From contig CM049309.1 of assembly GCA_026874595.1 (NCBI GenBank), positions 70,106,926 to 70,170,925 on the forward strand: 64,000 nt of DNA, read 5' to 3'. Origin of the DNA: Sipunculus nudus. Lineage: Eukaryota; Annelida; Sipuncula; Golfingiida; Sipunculidae. Positions 13,701 to 26,040 of the stretch are shown in pieces. The notes under the pieces are model-generated. The model did not search any database. It was not told the origin of the DNA and was given only the letters and a program-made list of their open reading frames with translations. The position numbers and the translations under genes are program-made. Numbering within the stretch: the first letter of the stretch is position 1; the number at the start of each line of letters is the position of its first letter.

Positions 13701-16700
13701 AATTGATTACCAGAAAAATGGTAAAAATGACCATGCCCCTTGTCACAGCACAGCTTTATATCATTTCTTCACAATAAGAATGGCAAAAGTTATTTATGCT
13801 GAACAGAATGAAACACTTTCAGCATATTAAAAATAGGAAACTGTTTTTCTGGGAGAAACACATCCACATTTTATTTAATTCACAGAAATAGAAATATTTA
13901 CATTTACTTTTTTTTATATTTAATTAAAAACTTGTATATAAAAATAAACTTGAAGCTGTATGACTGTATATTGGACTGGATTTAACTAAAGAAAAAGGAT
14001 AAATCAAGGGTATAATGGCACTTTTTTCAGATTTTACTATAATTGTTAACTACTGCATTTTAAAGGACAGGGGTGGATTTAGAGGGAGGTGAAGGGGGCC
14101 ACCCCTTCTTTTTCAACCTAAAGAATCTGGGATATACAATGATATATGCTTAATACCAAAAAGCAGCCCTGGATTTTGCATCTCGCTCCTGTTTATTCCC
14201 TACTTCTGCTTATGGGAGGTACTTACATAAAGTGTATTAGGACTCCAGGTAATTTACTAGTGCCTGGGTTGTACTTTCCTCCTTTGTTCTCTAAGATCCT
14301 GTACCCACACCATACAGACACTTTATAAACTCACTGGTTAACACGTCATAAGGTATAGCTGGCACAGCACTAATTTTGACTCCCTTTCAATGCATATGCA
14401 GAACTCCTCCATGAAAGTATCTCAGCAATATCATTATCTAACATTTCCCTCAGATAATCAGCCATCAGCCATCTGATAACATTTAATTTACTATATGTGA
14501 GGTACGTAAGTTGCAATAATTCATTCAATTTTCTTTAGTTCAGGGGCATGCCTATTTGTGCCACAATGGTAACCATTATGTTGTCACAAATGTATTGTTT
14601 GTAACACTAGTATCAAGGCCCCTACTGGTCTTAAATCCAGTATAATAATATTAATTTTGCACAAGATGCCTATGACATTATTTTATTTCAAGGATTTTGG
14701 GAGAAATGCATTTGCAAGATGTTTTGGTAAAAAAATCAAAAATGCAGCTGGATATTTTCTTTTTCCCTGTTCTTGCTGAGCCATTCTTAGCAGGATAAGT
14801 GACAGATAACTGTATTTATGAATAGTGAAGAAAAATTGCAGAATGGAATCTTTGCACTGTCACTCCAAAATAAACCTGATTCTGGGAAGTGCTAGGCACA
14901 GAAGGTCTTAAACCTTTTGTTCCAGACAATTTCTCTGGAATCAACAGTGACAGTAACGGCAGGCCTCCTTCCTTCCCGTGACAAGTAAAACCCCTCATCA
15001 ACGATTCCTGACACACTCTATGAGCAAATGTGGCAGCAAGCATGCTGACCAATCTTCCGCTAAAGAGCATCAGAGAGCAGTTTGGGGATGAAGATGTCTC
15101 CACGTCTCGGTGGCTCCCATGAATACAAATAGCCACCGTACTGTTAAGAGACCAAGTTCTCATGCCATCTGGAGAACTACAAAGTGTGCTCCTTGGACCA
15201 TTTGTGAAGAAAAATTGATCCACAGAATCATAAGCTGGGTACTAATAAGTGAAACACAAGAAGGACCATCCTTCCAATACAGGGCCATTCCTGGTCATCC
15301 ATGTAATAAAATGCCACCATCAGCCCTAACGACCCTACTCAGGTGGTGCCTTTTAAAGCTGCAAGAGGCAATTTGATTACCAGGCAGACAAAAGAGATTA
15401 AGGCTTACCTACCAACTGATCTCCAGAACAGGATGGAGAAAACAGCTACTTTTTGTATAATCAGATCCACTTTTTACGAGCTTTCTGCTGGTACACAGGA
15501 TTTTTCTGCCTTGGAAAGTGAAAATGATATCCTTGTCTAGATGGCATCCTGACACAGTTCACAATGTAAGACATCAGAGGAGAAAATATTTCATGAAACA
15601 AAAGTTTCTTATAACGGGAAAACAATGTTAAAACCTCAGATAACCTAATGACTGGGAAAGGTTACTTTCATAAAATACCCTTTTTTTGCAAATAAAGGTA
15701 ATCACAACCAGTGTTTACAATACTGAGCAGGCCTGTCTGACTGGGTGCAAAAAGTGAATATATGTTTTCTTAATGAGATCATACTGACCTACTTTCAATC
15801 TGGCCAAAAACTTGGTAAAAGGTACATGTCTGAATGTTGTATTTGGAGCTGGTAGCTGTAAAGGTAGCTTTGTAAGAGATTGTTGAATGCTGTCAAAGGC
15901 TTTATATAAATCAGAACAGAGACCTAATCAGCTTTCATTACAGCATTTAAACCTCTCTCATGGAAAGGAACATGACACAAACAAACTGAGTGTCAATTTA
16001 ATTCCATTGGTCCTCATTAAGTGTTTTCCCCCCTAATTGACACTTTTATCAATTAAAAAACATTGGTCTGTAACCTGACACATAAACCTCTCATTATCCC
16101 ACCCACGCAGGTAACAAATGACAAGATACAAAGCAGGCAGCCCATTATATGGAAAAACTAGTCAAGAATGGTGGCAGTCAGATGGCAGGACTGGAGAAGT
16201 TTTTTTTTTTCAATAAAAGCATCATCGACAGGTTGCTGTATTCACGGCTCGAGAAATGTCATAAACATGCTTTGTGTGTTGAAACAGCCTTCCATTACAC
16301 TGAATCAAATACCATAAACTCGTGCTCTTGTTCATACTGCATTTTTATTCTGACAAGAAGTGATCTCAATGGGGCACTTTCACTGTTAATACATTCACAG
16401 GAGCAGGCAACATGTTTGTTCTTGAGCTGGAAAGCTCGGGGAAGCAGCTTGTCATGTAAGGTGCCCTTTAATGCAAAATCTCCTGACTCAAGAATGTTAT
16501 GTCATCTTGGAAAAATTGAATATGCCCACGAAACGAAATTTAAAGGAGCCTATTTCGATATCTGACCTTTATAAAGTAAAGATAATTCCTTGAACCTCTT
16601 ATAAAAATAGGCCAGAAAATGCCAATCCCAATGCACACTGGCTGTTCCTTCTGTTTATAAATATCAATGTGTTCATAATGTGGTTGGCCTGCCAAAATAA

Positions 16701-19700
16701 TCCAGACACATACAACAAGGACATCTGGTGGCAAGTCAGACGAACTAGAATTTGCAAAGGGTGTTTACCAACTATTGACCATTCAACTTCTGCACATATG
16801 CATTTTTTAAATAAAAAAATTACAAAGTTTTGATAGAGAAGTTATTAAAACAGTCTCAATAAACCATAACTCATTTTCTGAAATTCTGTTTATCAGAAAA
16901 TTCAAAGAAGACCCTATAATTCTCTTAATTTCACCCAAAAAAAATGTAATGATTTATATATGATTTGATTCATACATGATAATTTCAATTATTAAGTCCA
17001 TGAATTTACAATAATTTATTTTAAACTGATTTATATTTCTGTAAAAATCAAAATTTCTTGACAATATAAGTAAGGTTTTGTTTTATTTTAACTGGTCTAG
17101 ATTAAATGTTCAAGGTCTAAGGGTGTGAAAGATAAATATTGTCAGAAGCATTAATGTGCATCATGCAGTATACAGTTTAGTTTGATGACCTCATTTGAAT
17201 GTATTACCTCAGTTACCTACTGATAAAAATAAATAAGTCCCTAAGCTCTTCAATAATCAAGGTTCTAGCTACTCCATTAATACAAATGACATTATTTTTG
17301 CATTGTTGTATTTTCAATATTGATTGATAGATCCTGCATACAGGGAGGTGGCTATATATATGTAAAAGAAGTCAACATGTCTCCAGTGTAGAGAGAACAT
17401 TATTAATAATACCGTATCAGCCTAAGGCTTGTTTTTATTTATAAATAAGCTTAGATCCCTAGGGTACCACTACTTAGTCTTGTAGACTTTGCTGGAGCCC
17501 CTCTGGGGAAAAGTTAGTTCTAGCGGGACACATCAATATTACAGTCTGACGTGTTATTCCTGTCTAGATGCTGCGGTTCAGTAAGGCTACATGTATGATC
17601 AGTCATTTAATGTTGAATGGCTAATTGTTCCGGTGATATTACCACCTGAAATATATATGCTGGCTGTCAGAAGAATTATGAATATTAATATAAACTAGCA
17701 CCATGATATTTTAATTTAACATTGATATTTTTCATTATGGAGGACCTTAAAATTTAAAATATATAACTATATATTAATGTATAGAATCCTACATAGTTTT
17801 GGTTAACTGCTAGGAGAAACTTATGATAAGAGAATATAATGGATATGGCACTGCCCTGATATAGACAATGTCAATGTGTCTATTTGTGTGATAAAAAATT
17901 TAATAATTAAGTTCCAACAGAAAAGCTTTAGCTGCATTTAATTAACCCTAAATCTTTTTGGCTGCATTGTAAATATAGTCTAAAACCTCGCTATATGATG
18001 TTTTAGTTAATTAAGATTTTATTTGTTTAATTATATGAATTCTTGTCAGCCATGGCCACTGACAGAAATAACAGTTCTTGTCAGAGTCGTCAATAATCAA
18101 ACCAATTCTTACCATTGGATCAATAATTGATATTGTCCCTAGCTTGCAGCAATCACTGTATCAATATATCATGCCTTCCTTTGTGCAATATATAATTCAA
18201 CTGCAGATTTAGCTATGATGTATAATGTTGGCCTGGTAGGTTCAGACAGAGACTTTATATTTATTACATGATATGGAGAAATTTATCTCCTCTAGCTCTG
18301 TTTTATACCATTAAATTTCAACAATAATTATTCTGATAAAGATCCTGAATTTCAGTGAAATTTTTTATGATACTCTGTTAAATGTTAAATCAAAAGAAGT
18401 TCAGCAGGATCTAAATAAACATGCATACAATTCTACCACATTCTTTTCCTATATTTAAGTCCACTCAATTTAAATATATGCATATGTTTTACGCATCTGT
18501 GATATACAGTGCAAGCGACTTAATAGAATGCTGTTTTAATGAGAAATAAGTGAAGTCAACAACATTACCCGTCTGTTTTTCCAATTATTATTTTCACCCA
18601 TAAATTTATTAAAATACTGATCCTGCTATTAAACATGAGCATAAGAAGAGGAAAAATCTGATCACCGTGATTTTAACTGCAATTTATGTTAGGACTGTAT
18701 GAAAGAAATACAGAGAGATAATCCCTAACGTCTGATCAGGGATCAGTCATTAAAAGATCTGCCATTTCTACCCTTTGGCTGTAAAGTGTTTATTACTCCC
18801 ACACCGGTTATTAAAAGTCAATAGGGAATACCTCAGCATGACTCACAGGCTTACAGACATCTGCTGACATTGCTGGCACCAAAAAAACATCAACCTTTTT
18901 TTTCAAAATACGATGACTATTTTAATGATGAAACCCAGATGGTCACTTCATGTCTTTTGTTATCTGAAATAAGATGTTTGTTTTCTACATGTCAGCTGAC
19001 ATTTAAGAAGACTAGCTGGGGATTATTTTACAGGGATTCTAAATGTCAAGCAGCAAGATAATGTCACACATGTTAACTTGATATGTCTACAGAGTGGGAG
19101 TCATGCAACTTATTTTCTACAGATTTATAGATTTTTATAAAGTGGCCCCTGGCCAATGATGCTCAGATAAATTTGAACATTTTGTACTTGATTCTTTTAA
19201 TAATAAGTAATAAGTACCCAGAATGTTTGGTTTAATACTGATACCTTGACACATACAGGCTTTATCTTTCATCTATGTGATGATTAAAAAAAAAAGAGTA
19301 CTGCAAAAAACTACTCTACTAACACAGGGGTGTGAGAGCATTTTTGATTAAACACTGATTCACATTTATGTTCACTAAAATTAATACAACTAGCATGTAG
19401 CTTTATTTCCATAAGTGAGCTTCAATAATACCCTAAGCAACATTATCTATATCATGAGCAGCCCTTTAGCAGCCCACTCATATTGTAAAGTAACTGAATG
19501 AATACAAAACTGACAAGTGAACACGTCTTCTTGTCTTTAATGGGCACTTAAAAAATGAAACAGATTTTTTTTAATACAAAGGTAGTTTATCATGTTGACA
19601 TTCAAATTGGATGTTAGATTTGAAGGGGACAATTATCAAATTTTGAATCTGAGTAAAATTTCATAAGACATCATCCCTGTGTAAAAGGCAAAAGATTACA

Positions 19701-22700
19701 TTTACCTGACTTGATAAATCAATCATGTGACCTCTGGATGCCAGAGTATTTATCTAATGTGCAGCTGACTCCTATTTGTGCAATTGTAAATGAAATAGGG
19801 AGATTGTAATTAAGCATTAGAGCAGTTCTCAATTATAAGTTTTATTCTATTCCCAGACTGAAAACCCTCTTTTAAACCCAAGAGTAAATGAACTTTATTG
19901 ATCACTCATATCAAGCTATCCACAAAATAAATGGCTCTCACCTAGGAATTTGCAACCATTCTATTATATTATAATAACTATGAATAATTTGCCATATTTT
20001 CATACAAAATTCATTGATGGTATTTATGTGATCATTATCAATGAAAATATGACAGTGCATCAGGGCTTGTGTGGATTTTAGAAAACTAACCTCATGTTCA
20101 AAGAAAATTGTAATTTTAACTTAGTAATTTGTCCAGATCAATTCTGATCCTCATATATTGATTAAGGATTTAATGATGATGTCACAAACTTGATATCAAC
20201 TGCTAATGGTTAAACCTTAAAGTTCAAAGGTCTTTCTCTCTGATGACCCTGTTGCCTAGGCCTTTAAGTGCTTTATGGTAGGCCCTTTTTATGGATCTCA
20301 TTTTATGCTAATCAGAATGACAAGTTTGGGCACTGACTCAACCATGTGGTACTTAGACTTTTTTTTAGACAAGGCCTACAGGCCTAATGCGAACCGGTGC
20401 ATTGGGAAATACACCAGGTATAATGCTTCAATGCTGGACCATTACTTCTCATGTACATGAACAATGAAGGTACTAAACATTTTGAATAAGAAACAAATAC
20501 ACAAACATCACTGCTGAAATTCTGGCATGGGTGCACACAAAACAACTAGGGACCCATGGGTCTCGACGCTCCGCTGAATTTGTCTATAAGGATATTTTTA
20601 AAGAAATTTTTCAGAATGACAGTCCTGTGACCTTAACCAATGACCTCGTGACCAAAAAATCTTAGAACTTAATATCCTTGAACTTGCAGCATTAGGATTA
20701 TTGTAACAAGCTTTTAAAAGTGACCTTGACCTCTGACCAGATAACCACAAATTCTACAGGTTTCCTCACTTTGGGCAAGTAAGCCATGTGTTAACGTTGG
20801 AAAGTTCAGGATGAAAAGTTTGATTTACAGTGCATCCATAATCTTTTTAAAGATGTGGCTTCTGTGACCTTCAACTTAGATCGCTGGACCCTGAAAATCA
20901 AAATGAATTTACTTATGTGGTTAGTCATTATTAAGTCACGTTTGAAGCCAGTCTGTCTATCATATGCAGAACTAGAATACGGGTAGTCGACAAGCGACTA
21001 CGTGTATCCGCCTAAATCAGAGTGGAACAGGTGAAGTGAGGCAGTGATTGAGTGGCAAGGGGAAATAGAGTGAAGTGTTGCATATTAGCATGGATGTCTG
21101 CAGCCAAATGGTGTATGTAGGTTGCGCCACCTACCACAAAATCCAGAAAGCCATCCAAGTTGTGTACATATGCAAAATTTGAGGCAGATAAGTCAAACCA
21201 CTATATGTTTATGAGTGATTTGAGCCCGTGGCAGACAAACAGATGGACGCTGTGCAAAAATGGTTGAAGGTGGCGCCACCAGTTTTGCGTATGATAAAGA
21301 GCTATGTGAGAACTATACACATGCAAAACTTTGGCCCAATCGGTCAAACGGTTCCCAAGATATGAGCTTGGATGTCTGCTGCATAAACTAGAATGCAGGT
21401 GGCGCCATCTGTCATAAAATCAAGAGAGCTGTTGGGGATGTATAAACCTGCAAAATTTTAGGCAGATATGTCAAACCACTGCCGAGATATGAGTGATTTT
21501 ATCCCATGGCAGACAAACAGACGGGAGCTGTGCAAAAATGGCTGCAGGTGGCGCCACCAGTTTTGCGTATGATAAAGAGCTATGTGAGATCTATACACAT
21601 GCAAAATTTTGGCCTAATCGGTCAAACGTTTCCCGAGATATGAGCTTGGATGTCTGCAGCGTAAACGTGAATGTAGGTGGCGCCACCTGTCATAAATCAG
21701 AAAAGCTATCCAGGATGTATACGCATGCCCAATTTCAGGTGAATTAGTCAAATCACTGCAGAGATGATTTTATCCCATTGCAGACAAACAGACGGGAGCT
21801 ATGCAAAAATGGCTGCACGTGGCACCACCAGTTTTGCGTATGATAAAGAGCTATGTGAGATCCATACACATGCAAAATTTTGGCCCAATCTGTCAAACGG
21901 TTCCCAAGATATGAGCTTGGATGTCTGCAGCGTAAACATGAATGTAGGTGGCGCCACCTGTCATAAAATCAGAAAAGCTATCCAGGATGTATACGCATGC
22001 CGAATTTCAGGTGAATTAGTCAAATCACTGCAGAGATATGAGTAATTTTAACCCAAGGCAGACGAACAGATGGACACTGTGCAAACATGGTTGCAGGTGG
22101 CGCCACCATTTTTTGTGTATGTTATAAAGCTCTCCAAGGGCTACATTTGTGCAAAAAAATTTTCCTGATCCATCAAACGGTTCCCGAGATATGTGGGTTT
22201 ATGTGTGGAAACAGACGCACAAACAGACGCAGAGCGCAGAGGAAAGGTCAGAGGTCAAAACAAAATCAGAACGCAGCAGTTCACATGTGACCAGAACAAA
22301 ATCCCGGGTTTCGTAAAATTCCGCCCAGCGGTTACGGAGCGGTTACGGCAGCGGCGGCGGCGTGCAGCTGAAAACATAGTATCCGCAAAACTCTGTTTTG
22401 GCGGATACAATTATTATCCTTAAACTAATTTGTGAATGGATAGGCCCTGTGACCGTGACCTATGACCTAAAAATCAAACAGAATCTTCCCCTAGTGGCAG
22501 GTTAGCAATATCTTGAAGATGGAAGGTTTGGGATGAAATGTTTGGCTTCAAATGCATACACATTCCTTTTAAAGAAATTGGTCCTGTGACCTTGACCTTT
22601 GACCTCAAAATCGACATGGTTCTTACTTTAGTGGTGGGCCATTTTATAAGTTAAGTTTGAATTCAATATGTCAAACTAAACTGGAATCTAATTTGTGAAC

Positions 22701-25700
22701 AGATGGCCCTTGTGACCATGACCTTGTGACCCCAAATTATTTATGCTCTCCCCATACTGGCAAGTCAGCTAAATGCGCAAGATGGAAAGTTTGGGATGAA
22801 AGCTTGGCTTAAAATGCAGCCATAATCTTTTTAATTTAGTGAGTCCTGTGACCATGACCATTGACCTCATGACCCCAAAATCATATAGGTTCTTGCTTTA
22901 GTGGTGGGCCATGTGTTAGTCAAGTTTGAAATCCATGTGCCTATCCAACCTGTTGTTAATCGTCTGGAAACAAATTTGTGTGGATGGAAGGATTGACAGA
23001 CAGACAGACATACAAACAGACAGACAGACAGGGTGATTAGTATAGGGCATCCACTTGTGATCAATAAACACACCAGGTTTTGGGACACCAGATGTAATCA
23101 CAGCTGAGAAAATGACATGATTGTTGTCATTTTATAGTAAATAAATAGAAAAATATTCGTTAAAATAGGAAAAAATACAGGTGGCGCCACCACGTTTCAG
23201 GAACTGACAAAACTAGTCATGGTCAATATTCAAGGCAAGATTCATGACAAACCATGCATTCATTATCCAGATATTGGATGTTTTTTTATCAAATTTTTTA
23301 CTATTCTGGGTGGTAATTTCAAGCCCCATGGCTCAAAGGATATCTGTCGCAGTGACCTAATTTCAGGTTTCCATGGAGATTTTTTATTGACCTCCCTGGA
23401 TCTTCACTCAGAAGTTTCTAGGACCAGCCATTACGATAAGTGCCCTGCTAATGGACTGCCGGACGCCCCGGACATCTGGATGGACGATGGACAGGCGCCA
23501 TTCCTATACCTCAGTTGACTTACAGTCAGCTGAGCTAAAAATAATTGTAGCTGGCACCACCAGTCTTGTATACAACAAAGCTATCAGAGATATATACATA
23601 TTCCAAGTTCAGACTGATATATCAAACCCCTCCTGAGAAATAAGCAGGGACACACACTGCACAAAAATTATTGAAGGTGGCACCACCAGTCTTGTATACG
23701 ACAAAGCTATTCAATAGGTAAAAATATGCCCAATTTCAGGATGATATATCAAATTCCTCTATAGAAATAAGCAGGCACAAAAGTCACATACTGTGCCAAA
23801 AGTCATTGTAGGTGGTGGCACCTGTCTTGTGAACGAGAAAGCCATCAAAGACACATAGAGAGGTCATAATATAAGGCCAATACATCAAACTTACCTTGAG
23901 TCTGATGCAGGGGGCTGACCAGGCTTAGGTGAGAAAGGCAGTTGCCCCGAGTGAACTGTGACAAATTTGCTGGCTCAGGCTACTGCACTGAGTGAACTCA
24001 TGACCTGCACCTGGCTAGACAGGGTGAACTTTTAACCTCTGCCTGGTTGCACTGAGTGAATTCTTGACCTGTTGCCTAATCTGATACAGTTGGCAGTCTG
24101 CCAAAGCTATAAATAGATTGGCTCCACATGCAGCCCTGAGGGGCATGACACCCATGAGGTGATCACATGGTGCCCATGAGGTGTTCACATGTCACCCATG
24201 AGGGGATCACATGCCTTGTGCTTGGCTGCATGGATTGAACTCTTGACCTATATCTGGCTGCACTGAATGAACTCTTGATCTATTGCCAAATCTGAAACTG
24301 TTGGCAGTTTCTCAACCTATTTAAATATACAGACACAATCTTGTCTGTTGGCAAATCTGTTTACACATACATAAAGACTTTGGCTAAAATGCTTTTTTTC
24401 AAGCTGAAATATTCATAAACTTATCTAGATTAATAAAAAATGCAGTTCTTTCAATGTTAAAGGTCCAATAATTCTGCCAAAAATCATTCAAGTAAACTTG
24501 AACCAAAGCCACCTAAGAATAATTTTTGTGCCATTTTACAGAAGTTATAATTGAAACAATAATTTTATAGAAGAACAGTTTTGCAGTCCTCAGTTTGAGT
24601 TAGACATAATAATGGCCATAAGACCAACTTAAGCTTTTCTGAAATGATTGAAAGAACCACGTCTTAGGATAATTCTTTTGCAAATTGAACGATTCAACTT
24701 GACAGTTTCATCATAAACATTTTAAGCTGGATGGGCTAAAAAATTATGAGGTTTTAGCCCATAAAAAACAGATCAATGTAGGTGGCACCACGAAATCTGC
24801 AACTTAAAAATATGAGTCATGTGACCAAAATTTGCACTATTTCAGTATGCTTACTTGGCCAAATGACTGTTCAGAATCGTTTAACTCCACTAAAATTCAT
24901 CAGAATGGACAGATGACTAGGTTCAACTTCCTGTAATTTGGCCAAAATTCACCGAACTTGAACCATTTGAACAAACTTGAAAGAGATGGTATAAAAGATT
25001 ATTTCTGTGAAATATTAAACAAATTGGCTTGACCGTTTTGGAGGAGAAGATTTTTAAAGGTTTTTTACCTTTTTCTCTATAAAATCTGAAAAAATGCAGA
25101 TTTGTTTAGATGGCTAATTTTTTGCATTAAATTTCATGATGCTAGCTCCAGTCGTTTTCAAAATAGTATGGGTTAACGTATACCTGTGTTTGTAAACATT
25201 GCCTGGCATGAGGAATATCAAAAATCAAAAATCTACATTTTTAAATAGTTTTTAAAAAACCTTCTTGTCAATATTAACCATAAATAACCTGAAATCTAAA
25301 TGTCTGGAGGCATGATGTAACGGTGCTGATAAACTGGTTCCAGGCTAGATGTATCTGCTTCACACAGCTAACATATATGGTAAAATGACTCAATTCAATC
25401 TTTATAATTCAGCCAAAATTCATTCTTTGGAACCATAAAAGACAATTATTATAAGAATTATTCAGGGGATTATTCTTGTAAAAATTAAACAAATTGGCCT
25501 CAGTGGCGTCAGTCAAAAAACGATTTGCAGGTTAACTCATATGGGAAAATACAGCAAAATGGCTAAGTTAAGCTTCCCATAACTAATTCAACTAGCTGTA
25601 ACTCGGCCAAAAATCACTGAACTTAAACCATTCGAACAAACTTTTGAGAGATTGTTCAAGGGATCATTTCTGTGAAACATTGGACAATTTGGCTGAACAT

Positions 25701-26000
25701 TTTCGGAGAAGAAGATTTTTAAAGCTTTTTCAGCTTTTTCCCTATAAAGTCTAAGAAAATGCAGTTAGCAAAAAAATAAGCAAAATCCAATAAGAGTTTT
25801 TAAGATGACTAAATTTTTGCATAAAATTTCGTGATGCTAACTCTTGCCGTTTTCAAGATAGTATGGGTTAATGTACAGACGACGGACAATGCTACACCAT
25901 CGCATAAGCTCACATGTTCGCTAATAACCCCCCCCCCCCCCCCGGTGTGGTCAGAACATCAAGAAAACACAATGTGAACAAAAGCAGGACTATAGTGGAC

Positions 26001-26040
<40 letters not shown>

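Larger units (their letters stand above)
20545..23541 (+). repeat. Composite dispersed repeat (families E and C) with a nested family A element
   Basis: It starts AACTAGGGACCCATGGGTCT (palindrome GACCCATGGGTC) and contains three diverged units with TGACCTTGACCTTTGACCT-like blocks (about 20600-20969, 22430-22690, 22690-22960). Next come a GACA-rich microsatellite (about 22995-23030), the shared block 23180-23465, and a family C type 3' hairpin at 23508-23536 followed by AAAAAT. The unit series is interrupted at 20970 by the family A element and resumes at about 22430. A clean relative without that interruption is at 41313-42005. Whether the whole span was one element or several side by side cannot be decided here. 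Confidence 0.7.

Noticed and set aside
15110-15540. Two plus-strand ORFs of 88 and 65 codons
   Set aside because: They overlap each other and a minus ORF in other frames and show no family signature or splice support.
17395-17560. Possible further family with AACTAA and a CCCCAGAGGGG hairpin on the minus strand
   Set aside because: The partner 3' hairpin with the inverse motif could not be located, so the architecture is incomplete.
21493-22045. Repeated GGAT(S/C) small proteins in the family A core
   Set aside because: Unit lengths of 271-278 bp do not preserve frame and each unit contains stops; the shared peptide pattern follows from DNA repetition.
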